From the NCBI GenBank assembly GCA_012520255.1, contig JAAYOQ010000003.1, positions 1 to 64,000 of the forward strand: a stretch of 64,000 bases of DNA, read 5' to 3'. The stretch comes from Erysipelotrichia bacterium. Lineage in GTDB: Bacteria; Bacillota_I; Bacilli_A; Erysipelotrichales; Erysipelotrichaceae. Position numbers and translations under genes: made by a program. Below, piece after piece: positions 45,637-54,644 of the stretch; the first letter of the stretch is position 1, and each line of letters begins with the position of its first letter. The notes beneath the pieces were generated by a model, which did not search any database, was not told the DNA's origin, and saw only the letters and a list, made by a program, of their open reading frames with translations.

Positions 45637-45671
45637 AAAAAGGGAACAAAATTATTTTTGCTTCCCTTTGA
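45637..45671 (-). terminator. Terminator of the oxaloacetate decarboxylase operon
   Basis: On the minus strand AAAGGGAA-g-CAAAA pairs with TTTTG-TTCCCTTT (13 bp around one bulge, 4-nt loop) and is followed by TTTTTT. It begins 4 nt after the stop of the 42-residue peptide gene. Confidence 0.8.
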
Positions 45672-45674
45672 TAT

Positions 45675-45803
45675 TTATCGTTCAGATAATTTGTTTAAAA
45701 TAATAATCGATAGTGAAATTATTCCTAAAGCAACAAACAGTCCAATTTCTCCTTTTATAAGATAATGAAGATTGTTAATAAAATTCATTGGTTCAAAAAA
45801 CAT
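45675..45803 (-). CDS. 42-residue single-helix membrane peptide, decarboxylase-pump associated
   Basis: A short gene below common annotation cut-offs. GGAG lies 7 nt before the ATG, 12 nt after the oadB stop and before the operon terminator. The product starts MFFEPMNFINNL, then KGEIGLFVALGIISLSIIILNKL, one membrane helix with a Gly-rich start and a charged end (SER). This layout recalls the small OadG-like or MmdE-like subunits in Na+ decarboxylase pumps of Bacillota (a 'GKGMLGIFVVI..I' type helix, from memory). I infer that it stabilises or completes the OadB complex. Confidence 0.7.
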   Translation of the reverse strand: MFFEPMNFINNLHYLIKGEIGLFVALGIISLSIIILNKLSER

Positions 45804-45814
45804 AGCTGATCTCC

Positions 45815-46933
45815 TTACATAAATAAGCTCATAATCAATCCGCCAGCAATTACTGAGGCAATCTGACCTGAAACGTTAACACCCATAGAATGCATCAGCA
45901 GGAAGTTTTGATTATCTTCTTCTAACCCCATTTTGTGAATAATTCTTCCAGACATCGGGAAGGCAGAAATTCCTGCTGCTCCAATCATTGGATTGATTTT
46001 CTTTTTCAGGAATAAGTTCAAAAACTTGGCAAATAATACTCCACCTGCAGTATCAAATACAAAGGCAAATAACCCTAGAGCTAAAATCATCAGTGTCTGA
46101 ACCTGTAAGAACTGTTCAGCCTGCATTTGTGAAGCAACTGCGATTCCCAAAAAGATGGTAATGATATTAGCTAAAGGTCCTTGTGCAGTGTCGGACAAAG
46201 AGTTTAATACTCCACACTCCCTTAATAGATTTCCAAACATCAGGAAACCCACTAAAGCTACTGAGGCAGGTGCAATAATACCCGCAACGATGGTAATGAT
46301 AATTGGAAATAAAATTCTGGTAGTTTTACTTACCTCTTTTGGTTCGTAATCCATTCTAATTTTTCTTTCCTCTTTGCTGGTTAACAGTTTTATTACTGGT
46401 GGTTGTATTATTGGAACCAATGCCATATACGAATAGGCAGCTACCATAATAGCACTTAAATATTGCGAATTCAAAGTCTGAGCAACAACGATGGCTGTTG
46501 GTCCATCGGCTGTTCCTATTGTCGCAATAGCTGCAGCATCATTTATTGGGAAAAACATTGATCCAACGCAAAGGGTAAGAAAGATACCAAACTGAGCTGC
46601 CGCTCCAAACATCATCAAAATTGGATTGGATAACAGTGGACCGAAATCACACATTGCCCCAATACCAATAAACAACAGTAGTGGAAAAAGTTCATTGACA
46701 ATACCTGCTTGATAAAGCGTTGACAATGCTCCCTCCTGTAAAACACCATTAATGATCTGATCTACTGCTCCGGAAAATGGCATATTAACTAAAATAGCAC
46801 CAAAACCAATTGGTAATAACAGTGAAGGTTCCATTTCTTTAGCTATTGCCAAGTAGATTAATACCCCTCCAATACCCCACATGATAATCTGTTGCCAAGT
46901 AATTAACAGTAGATTCTCATATAAAAATTCCAT
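45815..46933 (-). CDS. oadB: Na+-transporting oxaloacetate decarboxylase, membrane beta subunit
   Basis: 372 residues with about nine to eleven membrane helices. Recognisable OadB segments are ELFPLLLFIGIGAMCDFGPLLSNP (the conserved Asp of the cation site is in CDFGP), TIGTADGPTAIVV, and the C-terminal NPMIGAAGISAFPMSGRIIHKMG. OadB decarboxylates carboxybiotin and exports Na+. AGGAGG lies 4 nt before the ATG. In this cluster it follows birA and precedes the small membrane peptide gene. Confidence 0.94.
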   Translation of the reverse strand: MEFLYENLLLITWQQIIMWGIGGVLIYLAIAKEMEPSLLLPIGFGAILVNMPFSGAVDQIINGVLQEGALSTLYQAGIVNELFPLLLFIGIGAMCDFGPLLSNPILMMFGAAAQFGIFLTLCVGSMFFPINDAAAIATIGTADGPTAIVVAQTLNSQYLSAIMVAAYSYMALVPIIQPPVIKLLTSKEERKIRMDYEPKEVSKTTRILFPIIITIVAGIIAPASVALVGFLMFGNLLRECGVLNSLSDTAQGPLANIITIFLGIAVASQMQAEQFLQVQTLMILALGLFAFVFDTAGGVLFAKFLNLFLKKKINPMIGAAGISAFPMSGRIIHKMGLEEDNQNFLLMHSMGVNVSGQIASVIAGGLIMSLFM

Positions 46934-46944
46934 AATTCCTCCTA

Positions 46945-47658
46945 CTATAGACTGAAACTGATCTGTCCGGTTTCAAGGTCTATTTTTTTCCCTTCAGTAA
47001 TTACACTTAATGAATAATCACTGTTTATACCTAAAACTTTAACAAGTTTTTTCTCATTGGAAACTAACGCAAACACTTCTCTGCCTTTCAAATAATCATA
47101 TTTTCTTAGCTGACTGTAAAAATCATAATCTTCTTCAATTAACTTAAAATTGCTAATCAGATTACTATAGATATCAATTTTAAATTTATCTAATTGTATA
47201 CATTTACCTAACTGATTTCTTATCGATGTTGGAGTTATGGCATATTCTTCTTCAAAATTCTTTTGATTAACATTTATGCCAATACCTACAATCAAACATT
47301 CTATTTCCTGTTTACTTACTGCTTCAAGCAATATTCCACAGATTTTCTTATCATCAACATAGACATCATTAGGCCATTTGATACTTATATTTGAAAGACC
47401 ATAATCCATCAATACTTCTAAAACTGAATAACCGCAGACAATAGAAAGTGTTTTATATTTTTCTATCAGCTTTTCGTTTTTAATTAAAACCGAAAACAAT
47501 AGATTTTTCCCTTTTTCACTCAGCCATTTTTTAGCTTCTCTACCTTTTCCTTTTGTCTGACTATCAGCAGAAACAAAAGTCAAATGCTGATAATTATGGT
47601 AATTATCTTTTAAAAAAGTGTTTGTTGAATTTATAACATCAAAATGAATTAATTTCAT
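46945..47658 (-). CDS. birA: Biotin--protein ligase BirA, without DNA-binding domain
   Basis: 237 residues, the single-function type lacking the N-terminal helix-turn-helix. The biotinyl-AMP binding loop reads TKGKGREAKKW (the usual 'GRGRxGRxW') near residues 34-44; SIKWPNDVYVDDKKICGILLEA follows near 93-115. It should biotinylate the carrier protein encoded just upstream. The start lies one base after that gene's stop with no clear Shine-Dalgarno, so translation is probably coupled. A dedicated ligase inside a decarboxylase operon is logical, and it cannot act as the classical BirA repressor. Confidence 0.92.
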   Translation of the reverse strand: MKLIHFDVINSTNTFLKDNYHNYQHLTFVSADSQTKGKGREAKKWLSEKGKNLLFSVLIKNEKLIEKYKTLSIVCGYSVLEVLMDYGLSNISIKWPNDVYVDDKKICGILLEAVSKQEIECLIVGIGINVNQKNFEEEYAITPTSIRNQLGKCIQLDKFKIDIYSNLISNFKLIEEDYDFYSQLRKYDYLKGREVFALVSNEKKLVKVLGINSDYSLSVITEGKKIDLETGQISFSL

Positions 47659-47659
47659 A

Positions 47660-47995
47660 TTATTTTAAAATTATCAATTCATCTTTATTTCTAACATCAT
47701 CACCTTTTTTAATGTTGATTGCACTCACCTGGCCATCAAAAGCTGATTGAATTTCATTTTCTAGTTTCATAGCTTCAATGATAGCTACTGTCTGATTTTT
47801 TTTGACCATATCGCCAACTTTTACTTTTACATCCAGAACTTTACCGGCAATAGGAGCCAAAATAACATTATACCCCTGTGAAACAATTTCTTCCTGTTTT
47901 TGTGGCTGTAACTTTACTTCACCAGAAACCTGTTCAACAGCACTGACTTCAACTTCATAATACTTTCCATTTACTTTAACTTTATATATTTTCAT
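47660..47995 (-). CDS. Biotin carboxyl carrier protein of the decarboxylase
   Basis: 111 residues. The N-terminus MKIYKVKVNGKYYEVEV and a short linker with a KLQPQKQEE stretch precede a biotinyl domain, VILAPIAGKVLDVKVKVGD. The biotin attachment site is EAMKLEN (Lys near residue 79), in place of the commoner AMKM. Separate carriers of this kind take CO2 from the OadA carboxyltransferase to OadB. The ATG at 47995 follows the stop of the gamma-subunit gene by one base. Confidence 0.92.
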   Translation of the reverse strand: MKIYKVKVNGKYYEVEVSAVEQVSGEVKLQPQKQEEIVSQGYNVILAPIAGKVLDVKVKVGDMVKKNQTVAIIEAMKLENEIQSAFDGQVSAINIKKGDDVRNKDELIILK

Positions 47996-47996
47996 A

Positions 47997-48257
47997 TTAA
48001 CCAACCCTTCTTACGCTTATTACTTTTACATCTTTTTTTACTTCATTGTAGTAATCGATACTGGCCACTAAACAGGCAACTGTAGCATCCTCATCAGTTA
48101 AATCCAGTGGAGTTGCTTCAACTTTTGAAATCTGTTGTTGTTCTGGCACTTCTTTTTGCTTTTTAACGGGCTTGAAATAGAGTGCATAGATTATCGCAAT
48201 TGCTGATACAATCAGCATTATTACTCCAGGTCTAGTAATTATATAACTAAAATCCAT
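47997..48257 (-). CDS. OadG-like gamma subunit of the decarboxylase pump
   Basis: 86 residues with one N-terminal membrane helix (about 9-28) and a soluble tail: a KPVKKQKEVPEQQQ linker and then TDEDATVACLVASIDYYNE, the C-terminal motif I associate with OadG/OAD_gamma. The tail normally contacts OadA and anchors it to OadB. The ATG at 48257 has AGGAGG 6 nt upstream and lies 10 nt after the oadA stop. Confidence 0.82.
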   Translation of the reverse strand: MDFSYIITRPGVIMLIVSAIAIIYALYFKPVKKQKEVPEQQQISKVEATPLDLTDEDATVACLVASIDYYNEVKKDVKVISVRRVG

Positions 48258-48267
48258 AACCAGCCTC

Positions 48268-49641
48268 CTATACAAACATTTCAAATTCTACTACTTCAGC
48301 AGGTTCAGCATTATATTTTCTTTGCAAAAAATCAGCTGCCACCTGTTCAAACAAGGCCAAAGATAAGACATCTTCATCAGTTCTGGCAATATCTTGATAC
48401 TTTTCTTTCAGCTCTTCAAATTCCGGTTTAAGCAAATCAGCAGGTCGACAGCTGATCACTTCATCATCCCCAATAATCTTTTTTCTGATTTCAGGATCAA
48501 CTTCTGCTGGAGTTTTACCATATCTGCCTTGTAAATAATCTTTAATTTCCTTAGCGGTCATCCTATAGCGCTCGCCACTTAAAACATTAAAGACTGCCTG
48601 TGTTCCTACCATTTGAGACATTGGAGTTACTAAAGGCGGATAACCTAAATCCTTTCTAACCTGAGGAATCTCCTGTAAAACTTCTTCATATTTATCCATT
48701 GCTCCCTGATCTGTTAATTGTTTGATCATATTAGACAACATTCCGCCAGGTACCTGATATGTCAGAATATTTGGATTGATTTGGAATGATTTAGGACTTA
48801 AAAGACCATTTTCAACATATTTATCGACTATCTCGGTTACCACAGGTTCTATTTCTCTAATTGCTTTTTCATTAAGTTCAGGATCATACTTGGTATTTTT
48901 TAAGGCTGTATTTAAAGCCTGAGTTGAAGGTTGAGCTGTTCCGTTTGATAGTGGTGACATTGATGTATCAACAATATCCACTCCCGCTTTAATAGCTGCC
49001 ATATAAGTCATTTCACAAACACCTGCTGTGCAATGCGAGTGTAACTCCAGTGGTAGCTTACATTCCTTTTTTAAGGCTGTAACGAGCTCTGTAGCATCTT
49101 CAGGAGTTAACACTCCAGCCATATCTTTAATACAGATAGAGTCTGCTCCCATCTGCTCAATTTCTTTGGCTAATTTTACATAATATTCAATCGTGTGAAC
49201 TGGAGAAGTTGTATATGAAAAGGCTATTTGACATTCTCCTCCATATTTTTTAGTTGATTTAACAGCTTGTTGTAAATTTCTAATATCATTTAAAGCATCA
49301 AAAACACGAATGATATCAATACCGTTTTCAATTGATTTTTTACAGAACAGATCAACAATATCATCAGAATAATGACGATAACCTAAAATGTTCTGCCCCC
49401 TGAATAACATTTGTAATTTGGTCTTTTTACAAACTGCTCTTACTTTTCTTAATCTGTCCCAAGGGTCTTCATCTAAAAAACGTATACAGGCATCAAAGGT
49501 AGCTCCACCCCACACCTCAATAGCATGGTAACCTATCTCATCGTATTTTCGACAAAGTTTTACTACCTCATCTGTTGTCATTCTTGTGGCAAATAACGAT
49601 TGATGACCATCACGGACAGATGTTTCAACAATTTTAACCAT
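48268..49641 (-). CDS. oadA: Oxaloacetate decarboxylase carboxyltransferase subunit OadA
   Basis: 457 residues: an HMGL-like TIM barrel (ETSVRDGHQSL at 6-16, metal ligands in HSHCTAGV near 199-206, and catalytic IKDMAGVL near 171-178), then the PYC_OADA conserved domain (YQVPGGMLSNM, KDLGYPPLVTPMSQMVGTQAV). The biotinyl domain present at the C-terminus of longer OadA proteins is absent and supplied by the separate carrier gene. It moves the carboxyl group of oxaloacetate to biotin, producing pyruvate. It lies 10 nt downstream of pckA. Confidence 0.95.
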   Translation of the reverse strand: MVKIVETSVRDGHQSLFATRMTTDEVVKLCRKYDEIGYHAIEVWGGATFDACIRFLDEDPWDRLRKVRAVCKKTKLQMLFRGQNILGYRHYSDDIVDLFCKKSIENGIDIIRVFDALNDIRNLQQAVKSTKKYGGECQIAFSYTTSPVHTIEYYVKLAKEIEQMGADSICIKDMAGVLTPEDATELVTALKKECKLPLELHSHCTAGVCEMTYMAAIKAGVDIVDTSMSPLSNGTAQPSTQALNTALKNTKYDPELNEKAIREIEPVVTEIVDKYVENGLLSPKSFQINPNILTYQVPGGMLSNMIKQLTDQGAMDKYEEVLQEIPQVRKDLGYPPLVTPMSQMVGTQAVFNVLSGERYRMTAKEIKDYLQGRYGKTPAEVDPEIRKKIIGDDEVISCRPADLLKPEFEELKEKYQDIARTDEDVLSLALFEQVAADFLQRKYNAEPAEVVEFEMFV

Positions 49642-49651
49642 TTCTTTACCC

Positions 49652-51256
49652 CTATACTTCAGGACCAGCTTCTTTTAAAGCTCTTCCTTTTTCATCATTT
49701 TCATATTTAACAAAATTATTGATAAAGCTACCTGCCAAAGCCATAGCTTTTTCTTTCCATAATTCAACATCCTGATAAGTATTTCTTGGATCAAGAATAT
49801 CAGTATGTACACCTTCTAATTCCATTGGTATTTCTAAGTTAAAATAAGGAATTCTCTTTGTTGCTACATTATCGATGGCCCCATTTAAAATAGCATCAAT
49901 AATTCCTCTGGTATCTTTAATTGAGATACGTTTACCAGAACCATTCCAGCCGGTATTTACCAAATAGGCCTTAGCGTTGGATTCTTTCATTCTTTTAACT
50001 AATTCCTCAGCATATTTTGTTGGATGCAAAACTAAAAACGGCTGACCGAAACAAGCTGAGAAAGTAGGTATTGGTTCATTAACTCCTCTTTCAGTTCCAG
50101 CAAGTTTAGAGGTAAATCCTGAAAGGAAATAATACTGGGTTTGATCTTCATCCAGAATTGAAACTGGCGGCAACACACCAAAAGCATCAGCTGATAAGAA
50201 GATTACTTTTTTAGCAGCAGGAGCCACACTAACCGGTTTAACAATATTGTCTATATGGTTTATCGGATAAGAAACTCTAGTATTTTCAGTTACACTTTTG
50301 TCATTGAAATCCAATTTACCGTTTTCATCAATAGTTACATTTTCCATTAGAGCATCTCTTCTGATAGCTTTGTAAATATCCGGTTCAGATTCTTGATCCA
50401 AATTGATAACCTTGGCATAACAGCCACCTTCGAAATTAAAGATACCATTATCATCCCAGCCATGTTCATCATCACCAACCAGTAATCTTTTAGGATCAGT
50501 TGAAAGAGTTGTTTTTCCCGTTCCTGAAAGTCCGAAGAAAATAGCGGTATTTTCACCATTTTTGTCAGTGTTAGCTGAACAGTGCATGCTGGCAATTCCT
50601 TTAAGTGGCAAAAAGTAATTCATCATTGAGAAAATTCCTTTTTTCATTTCTCCACCATACCAGGTATTTAATATTACCTGCTCTTTGCTGGTGATATTAA
50701 AGGCAATACAAGTCTCAGAACTTAATCCTAAATTCTGGTAGTTATCAACTTTTGCTTTTGAAGCACAATAAACTACAAAATCAGGTTCAAAAACCTTTAA
50801 TTCTTCTGTAGTTGGAGTAATAAACATATTTGTGACAAAGTGTGCCTGCCAGGCAACTTCCATAATAAATCTGATTGCCATCCTGTTATCTTTATCAGCA
50901 CCACAAAAAGCATCAACCACAAAAAGTCTTTTCCCGCTTAACTGGTTCAAAGCAATTTGCTTGATCTGATGCCAGGTTTCTTCGCTCATAGGATGATTAT
51001 CATTAGGATATTGCTTACTATCCCACCAGACTGTATCTTTGGAAATTTCATCCATCACAATATATTTATCTTTAGGAGAACGACCGGTGTAATCTCCAGT
51101 CATAACATTTATTGCCCCCAACTCACTTAGATACCCTTTTTCATAACCTTCTAAATCCGTTTTAGTTTCTTCATTAAAAAGAGCCTCATAGCTCGGATTA
51201 TAAACTATTTCTTTGACCTCTCCAATTCCATAGTTTTCTAATTGTATATCACTCAT
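49652..51256 (-). CDS. pckA: Phosphoenolpyruvate carboxykinase (ATP)
   Basis: 534 residues. Active-site segments: [12 protein letters not shown] (about 63-74), the ATP-binding kinase-1a loop [16 protein letters not shown] (near 245-260), kinase-2 [10 protein letters not shown] and [14 protein letters not shown], with [11 protein letters not shown] toward the C-terminus. It interconverts oxaloacetate + ATP and PEP + CO2 + ADP. The ATG at 51256 is preferred because AGAAGGA lies 4 nt upstream; an ATG at 51277 precedes that site. First gene of the decarboxylase-pump cluster, with its own promoter. Confidence 0.95.
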   Translation of the reverse strand: MSDIQLENYGIGEVKEIVYNPSYEALFNEETKTDLEGYEKGYLSELGAINVMTGDYTGRSPKDKYIVMDEISKDTVWWDSKQYPNDNHPMSEETWHQIKQIALNQLSGKRLFVVDAFCGADKDNRMAIRFIMEVAWQAHFVTNMFITPTTEELKVFEPDFVVYCASKAKVDNYQNLGLSSETCIAFNITSKEQVILNTWYGGEMKKGIFSMMNYFLPLKGIASMHCSANTDKNGENTAIFFGLSGTGKTTLSTDPKRLLVGDDEHGWDDNGIFNFEGGCYAKVINLDQESEPDIYKAIRRDALMENVTIDENGKLDFNDKSVTENTRVSYPINHIDNIVKPVSVAPAAKKVIFLSADAFGVLPPVSILDEDQTQYYFLSGFTSKLAGTERGVNEPIPTFSACFGQPFLVLHPTKYAEELVKRMKESNAKAYLVNTGWNGSGKRISIKDTRGIIDAILNGAIDNVATKRIPYFNLEIPMELEGVHTDILDPRNTYQDVELWKEKAMALAGSFINNFVKYENDEKGRALKEAGPEV

Positions 51257-51336
51257 AAAATCCTTCTTTCTTGACATTAAATGATTTGTTTTTTTATCAG
51301 AATTTAGTCTTTAATAAAAATCCAATTCCAAGAGAT

Positions 51337-51365
51337 ATTCTATTACATTTCACATATTTTTTCAA
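51337..51365 (-). promoter_or_regulatory. Promoter of the pckA-oad operon
   Basis: TTGAAA (51360-51365), 17-nt spacer, TAGAAT (51337-51342), giving a leader of about 75 nt. Confidence 0.6.
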
Positions 51366-51433
51366 CTGGCTGACAGTATTTAAAAATACATCTCCTATTA
51401 TATTCAGATATAGTTTATGTATTTTAACCAAAA

Positions 51434-51464
51434 GAAAAAGCATCTCAAAAATCTCAAGATGCTT
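51434..51464 (-). terminator. Terminator of the dnaB-to-orf158 operon
   Basis: AAGCATCT (51438-51445) pairs with AGATGCTT (51457-51464); T-rich tail on the minus strand. It lies about 15 nt after the last stop. Confidence 0.7.
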
Positions 51465-51479
51465 AATTTTCAATTTAAA

Positions 51480-51956
51480 CTAATAGTCAATATATTCAAT
51501 AAGTCCAGAATAGGAATCTAATGAAACATAATATTGTCTGTTATTTAATTTAACTGTGTATTCGTAAAGATAATAACTTCTTTCAAAAGGAATACAGATA
51601 ATCAGTTTTCTTTTATAGGCTGTAATTTCAGCCTGTGAGGTCTTAACGCCTAAATCAGTAGCTAAAAAATCGATAACCGTTTCATCAGCACTGCTTCTTC
51701 CAGTAACCATATTTTCTTTAGCATAACCGCTGATATTAAAATACAGGTAAACTGTAACACTTGCTAATAGTAATAGCACAACCATCAACTTAATAAAGAA
51801 TTTTTTTACTCGATTTAAAAATGTCACATGTTTGTCACCTTTTAATCTCGTTTTAGCAATTTTTCTAGCTTTGTTTACTGTATCTTCAACAAAGACAATC
51901 TCATCATCAGTAGCAGTGTTGTCCTGATACTTTTTAACTAAAGATTCAAAATCCAT
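51480..51956 (-). CDS. Single-pass membrane protein of unknown function
   Basis: 158 residues. A cytoplasmic N-terminal region of about 55 residues (FESLVKKYQDNTATDDEI...) is followed by one membrane helix (KLMVVLLLLASVTVYLYF, about 57-74) and an extracellular C-terminal domain ending YEYTVKLNNRQYYVSLDSYSG, which looks PepSY-like. The topology recalls anti-sigma factors, but no zinc-finger Cys/His is present and no sigma factor gene is near. The ATG at 51956 has AAGGAAGG upstream. Last gene of the dnaB-dnaI-pfkA-pyk-pepM29 run. Confidence 0.65.
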   Translation of the reverse strand: MDFESLVKKYQDNTATDDEIVFVEDTVNKARKIAKTRLKGDKHVTFLNRVKKFFIKLMVVLLLLASVTVYLYFNISGYAKENMVTGRSSADETVIDFLATDLGVKTSQAEITAYKRKLIICIPFERSYYLYEYTVKLNNRQYYVSLDSYSGLIEYIDY

Positions 51957-51971
51957 TTCCAACCTTCCTTT

Positions 51972-53204
51972 CTAGAAAACAAAATTCCCCTTTTCAAATA
52001 CTGCAACTTCCTCACCATCAGCTTTAATACCGGTAATCTTCATATCTTTTGAACCAAACATAAAGTCTACATGGTTTATTGAAGAATTTGCTCCTGCTTC
52101 TTCCAGTTGCTCTTCAGTCATTTCAGTACCACCTTTAACATTATCAGGATAAGCTTGGCCAAGGGCTAAGTGGCATGAAGCGTTTTCATCAAATAAAGTG
52201 TTATAAAATAATATATTACTTAAAGAAATCGGTGAATCATAAGATATTAAAGCAACCTCACCTATTCTTCTGCTTCCTTCATCGGTATCCAATAAATTCT
52301 TTAAAGTTTCAACTTCTTTTTCAGCGCCATAATTAACAACTTTTCCTTTTTCAAACTCAAACCAGAAGTTTTCAATTAACTTTCCAGAATAGTTTAACGG
52401 CTTTGTAGCAACTACTTTGCCATAGACATTGTTTCTATCAGGCATTGAGAAGACTTCTTCTGTAGGCATATTCGGATTAAACACAATCCCCTTGGTTGTT
52501 ATACCATTTCCACCTTGCCAAACATGATTTTTAACTAACCCTACATATAAATCTGTTCCATTTGAACTTTCAAAATGAAGTTTTTCAAAATTATGTTCAT
52601 TTAAAATGTCGCAATATCTACGTAATTTATTGTTGTGCTTTTGCCAATCCGCAACCGGATCATTATCTTCATCAATTCTGACAGTCATTAGTATTGCATC
52701 CCATAATGCTTTTACCGCTTCATCATCAGTCTTATCTGGAAAAACTTTTTTAGCCCAGCCAACTGTAGGGACTGCAATAACTGACCATTGTCCATGACTG
52801 GCCAAAGAATATTCCTGAAGAGGTTTAAGTTTCTTCATTGCGGCAATATAACTTGCCTGAATCTTTTCTGGATCAATATCAGCCAGCAAACCAGGTGTTT
52901 CGCTGGCAATAAGCAAATAGGCACACCCTTTATCCTGAACATATTTTTTCTTGTCATAAACATAATCTGGAATTTCGGTTAAGGTTTCAGTTGAACAATA
53001 AGTATAATTTAATAGCGTCATCCCTTCACAAGACCACTCTACCATAACTTCTTTTGCACCGGCCAGATAAGCTTCTTCGGCACACATTTGTACAAATTCA
53101 TAATCTTTAACTGAAGCATTAATTACTAAGAGTTGTTCTGGCTGGATATTCGCTCCAGTTCGAACGGCTAATCTGGCATATTTTCTTAATAAGTTTTCAT
53201 TCAT
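51972..53204 (-). CDS. M29-family aminopeptidase (AmpS/PepS-like)
   Basis: 410 residues, normal length. The N-terminal LLRKYARLAVRTGANIQPEQLLVI segment, the metal-ligand region KGIVFNPNMPTEEVFSMPDRN (near 237-257), YDSPIS...FYNTLFDENASCHLALG (near 325-350) and HVDFMFGS near the C-terminus are typical of thermophilic-type M29 metallopeptidases. It removes N-terminal residues from peptides in the cytoplasm. It starts 4 nt after the pyk stop; GGAGGAGAAG in the pyk end is about 9-14 nt away. Confidence 0.93.
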   Translation of the reverse strand: MNENLLRKYARLAVRTGANIQPEQLLVINASVKDYEFVQMCAEEAYLAGAKEVMVEWSCEGMTLLNYTYCSTETLTEIPDYVYDKKKYVQDKGCAYLLIASETPGLLADIDPEKIQASYIAAMKKLKPLQEYSLASHGQWSVIAVPTVGWAKKVFPDKTDDEAVKALWDAILMTVRIDEDNDPVADWQKHNNKLRRYCDILNEHNFEKLHFESSNGTDLYVGLVKNHVWQGGNGITTKGIVFNPNMPTEEVFSMPDRNNVYGKVVATKPLNYSGKLIENFWFEFEKGKVVNYGAEKEVETLKNLLDTDEGSRRIGEVALISYDSPISLSNILFYNTLFDENASCHLALGQAYPDNVKGGTEMTEEQLEEAGANSSINHVDFMFGSKDMKITGIKADGEEVAVFEKGNFVF

Positions 53205-53208
53205 ATGA

Positions 53209-54633
53209 TTATTCTTCTCCTCCTACCTCTTTAAATCTCATTGTATTGGTTTTTCCATGTCCTGAATGCCATCCTGCAGTAATAATGTAATAAGTATTGT
53301 CAGGCAAATTCATTTGTTTAGCAACTTCAGCAGCTGTAATATCATATAAATCACTATCTACGATATTAGGAGCATAAACCGGGGTTACATTCGAATATAA
53401 AGACATCTTCGTACAAGTACTTAAAGAGTTAGTGGCTGCAATAATTGGTATTGATGGTTTATATTTCATCAAACGTTTAGGTGTCCCACCTGTTTCAGTA
53501 AAAGCCATAATTGCGCTAATATTATCCATTGTTAAACAGCTCTCAGCTACGGAAATACCAATCGCATCAGACATTGTTCTGGTAGAATAGTCTACCGCCC
53601 CTTCCAAATAAGCGTGATAATCAAATTCTTTTTCACACTCTTTGGCAATTTTCGACATTGTCGATACTGCTTCAAATGGATATTCACCAGTAGCAGTTTC
53701 CGCAGACAGCATTACACAGTCTACACCCGCAAATATTGCATTGGCGACATCACTGGCTTCAGCTCTGGTAGGTCTAGGGTTAGAAACCATACTTTCCAAC
53801 ATATGAGTAGCAATTATAACAGGTTTTCCTACTTTATTGGCAGTTTTAATAATATTTTTCTGATAGATAGGAACTACTTGAAGACTTACTTCTACACCTA
53901 AGTCTCCTCTAGCAACCATTACGGCATCCGCTACTTCTAAAATACTTTCCAATTTATCATAGCCTTCTTGATTTTCAATTTTAGCGATTACTTCTACTTC
54001 TGGACGATTTTCTTCAGCTAAAATCTTTTTAATATGCAAAACATCTTCCGGTCTTCTTACAAAACTGGCGGCTATAAAGTCAACTCCATTTCTGACACCA
54101 AAACGTATATCTGCATCATCTTTTTCTGATACAAACGGCATAGATAAATGGACATTTGGCACATTAACACCCTTTTTAGTCATAATTGGACCTGAATTAA
54201 ATACTTCACATTCAAAACCATCTTTGTCTTTATTTAAAACCGTCAAGGTTAATTTTCCATCATTGATTAAAATTTTATTTCCAACATTGACATCATCGTA
54301 CAATTCATCACAGCTGATATGGAATCTTTCATGATTTCCAATCACATTTTCTCTGACAACTCTTACTTTGTCACCTTTTTCAAAATGTACACAGTCATTT
54401 TCCATTTCGCCGACTCTGATTTCAGGGCCTTTTGTATCTAGCATAATTCCAATATGCCAACCATATTTTTCATTAATCTTTTTACAAATTTTAATTTTGT
54501 TTAATTGTTCATCGTATGTACCATGTGAAAAGTTCAGCCTTATCATGTTCATTCCCGCTTGTGCCAGTTTCGTCATCATTTCTTCATTATCGCTGGCAGG
54601 ACCAATAGTACATATAATCTTCGTTCTCTTCAT
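53209..54633 (-). CDS. pyk: Pyruvate kinase
   Basis: 474 residues. The N-terminus is KIICTIGPASDNEEMM with RLNFSHG (33-39); the metal/substrate segment EVIAKIENQEGYDKLE is near 215, MVARGDLGVEV near 240 and KPVIIATHMLESM near 270. The allosteric C-domain is present, but the extra C-terminal PEP-utiliser domain of Bacillus Pyk (about 585 residues) is absent. It makes ATP from PEP in the last step of glycolysis and lies 11 nt after pfkA. GAGGGAG is 5 nt before the ATG. Confidence 0.97.
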   Translation of the reverse strand: MKRTKIICTIGPASDNEEMMTKLAQAGMNMIRLNFSHGTYDEQLNKIKICKKINEKYGWHIGIMLDTKGPEIRVGEMENDCVHFEKGDKVRVVRENVIGNHERFHISCDELYDDVNVGNKILINDGKLTLTVLNKDKDGFECEVFNSGPIMTKKGVNVPNVHLSMPFVSEKDDADIRFGVRNGVDFIAASFVRRPEDVLHIKKILAEENRPEVEVIAKIENQEGYDKLESILEVADAVMVARGDLGVEVSLQVVPIYQKNIIKTANKVGKPVIIATHMLESMVSNPRPTRAEASDVANAIFAGVDCVMLSAETATGEYPFEAVSTMSKIAKECEKEFDYHAYLEGAVDYSTRTMSDAIGISVAESCLTMDNISAIMAFTETGGTPKRLMKYKPSIPIIAATNSLSTCTKMSLYSNVTPVYAPNIVDSDLYDITAAEVAKQMNLPDNTYYIITAGWHSGHGKTNTMRFKEVGGEE

Positions 54634-54644
54634 CTTTTCTCCCT

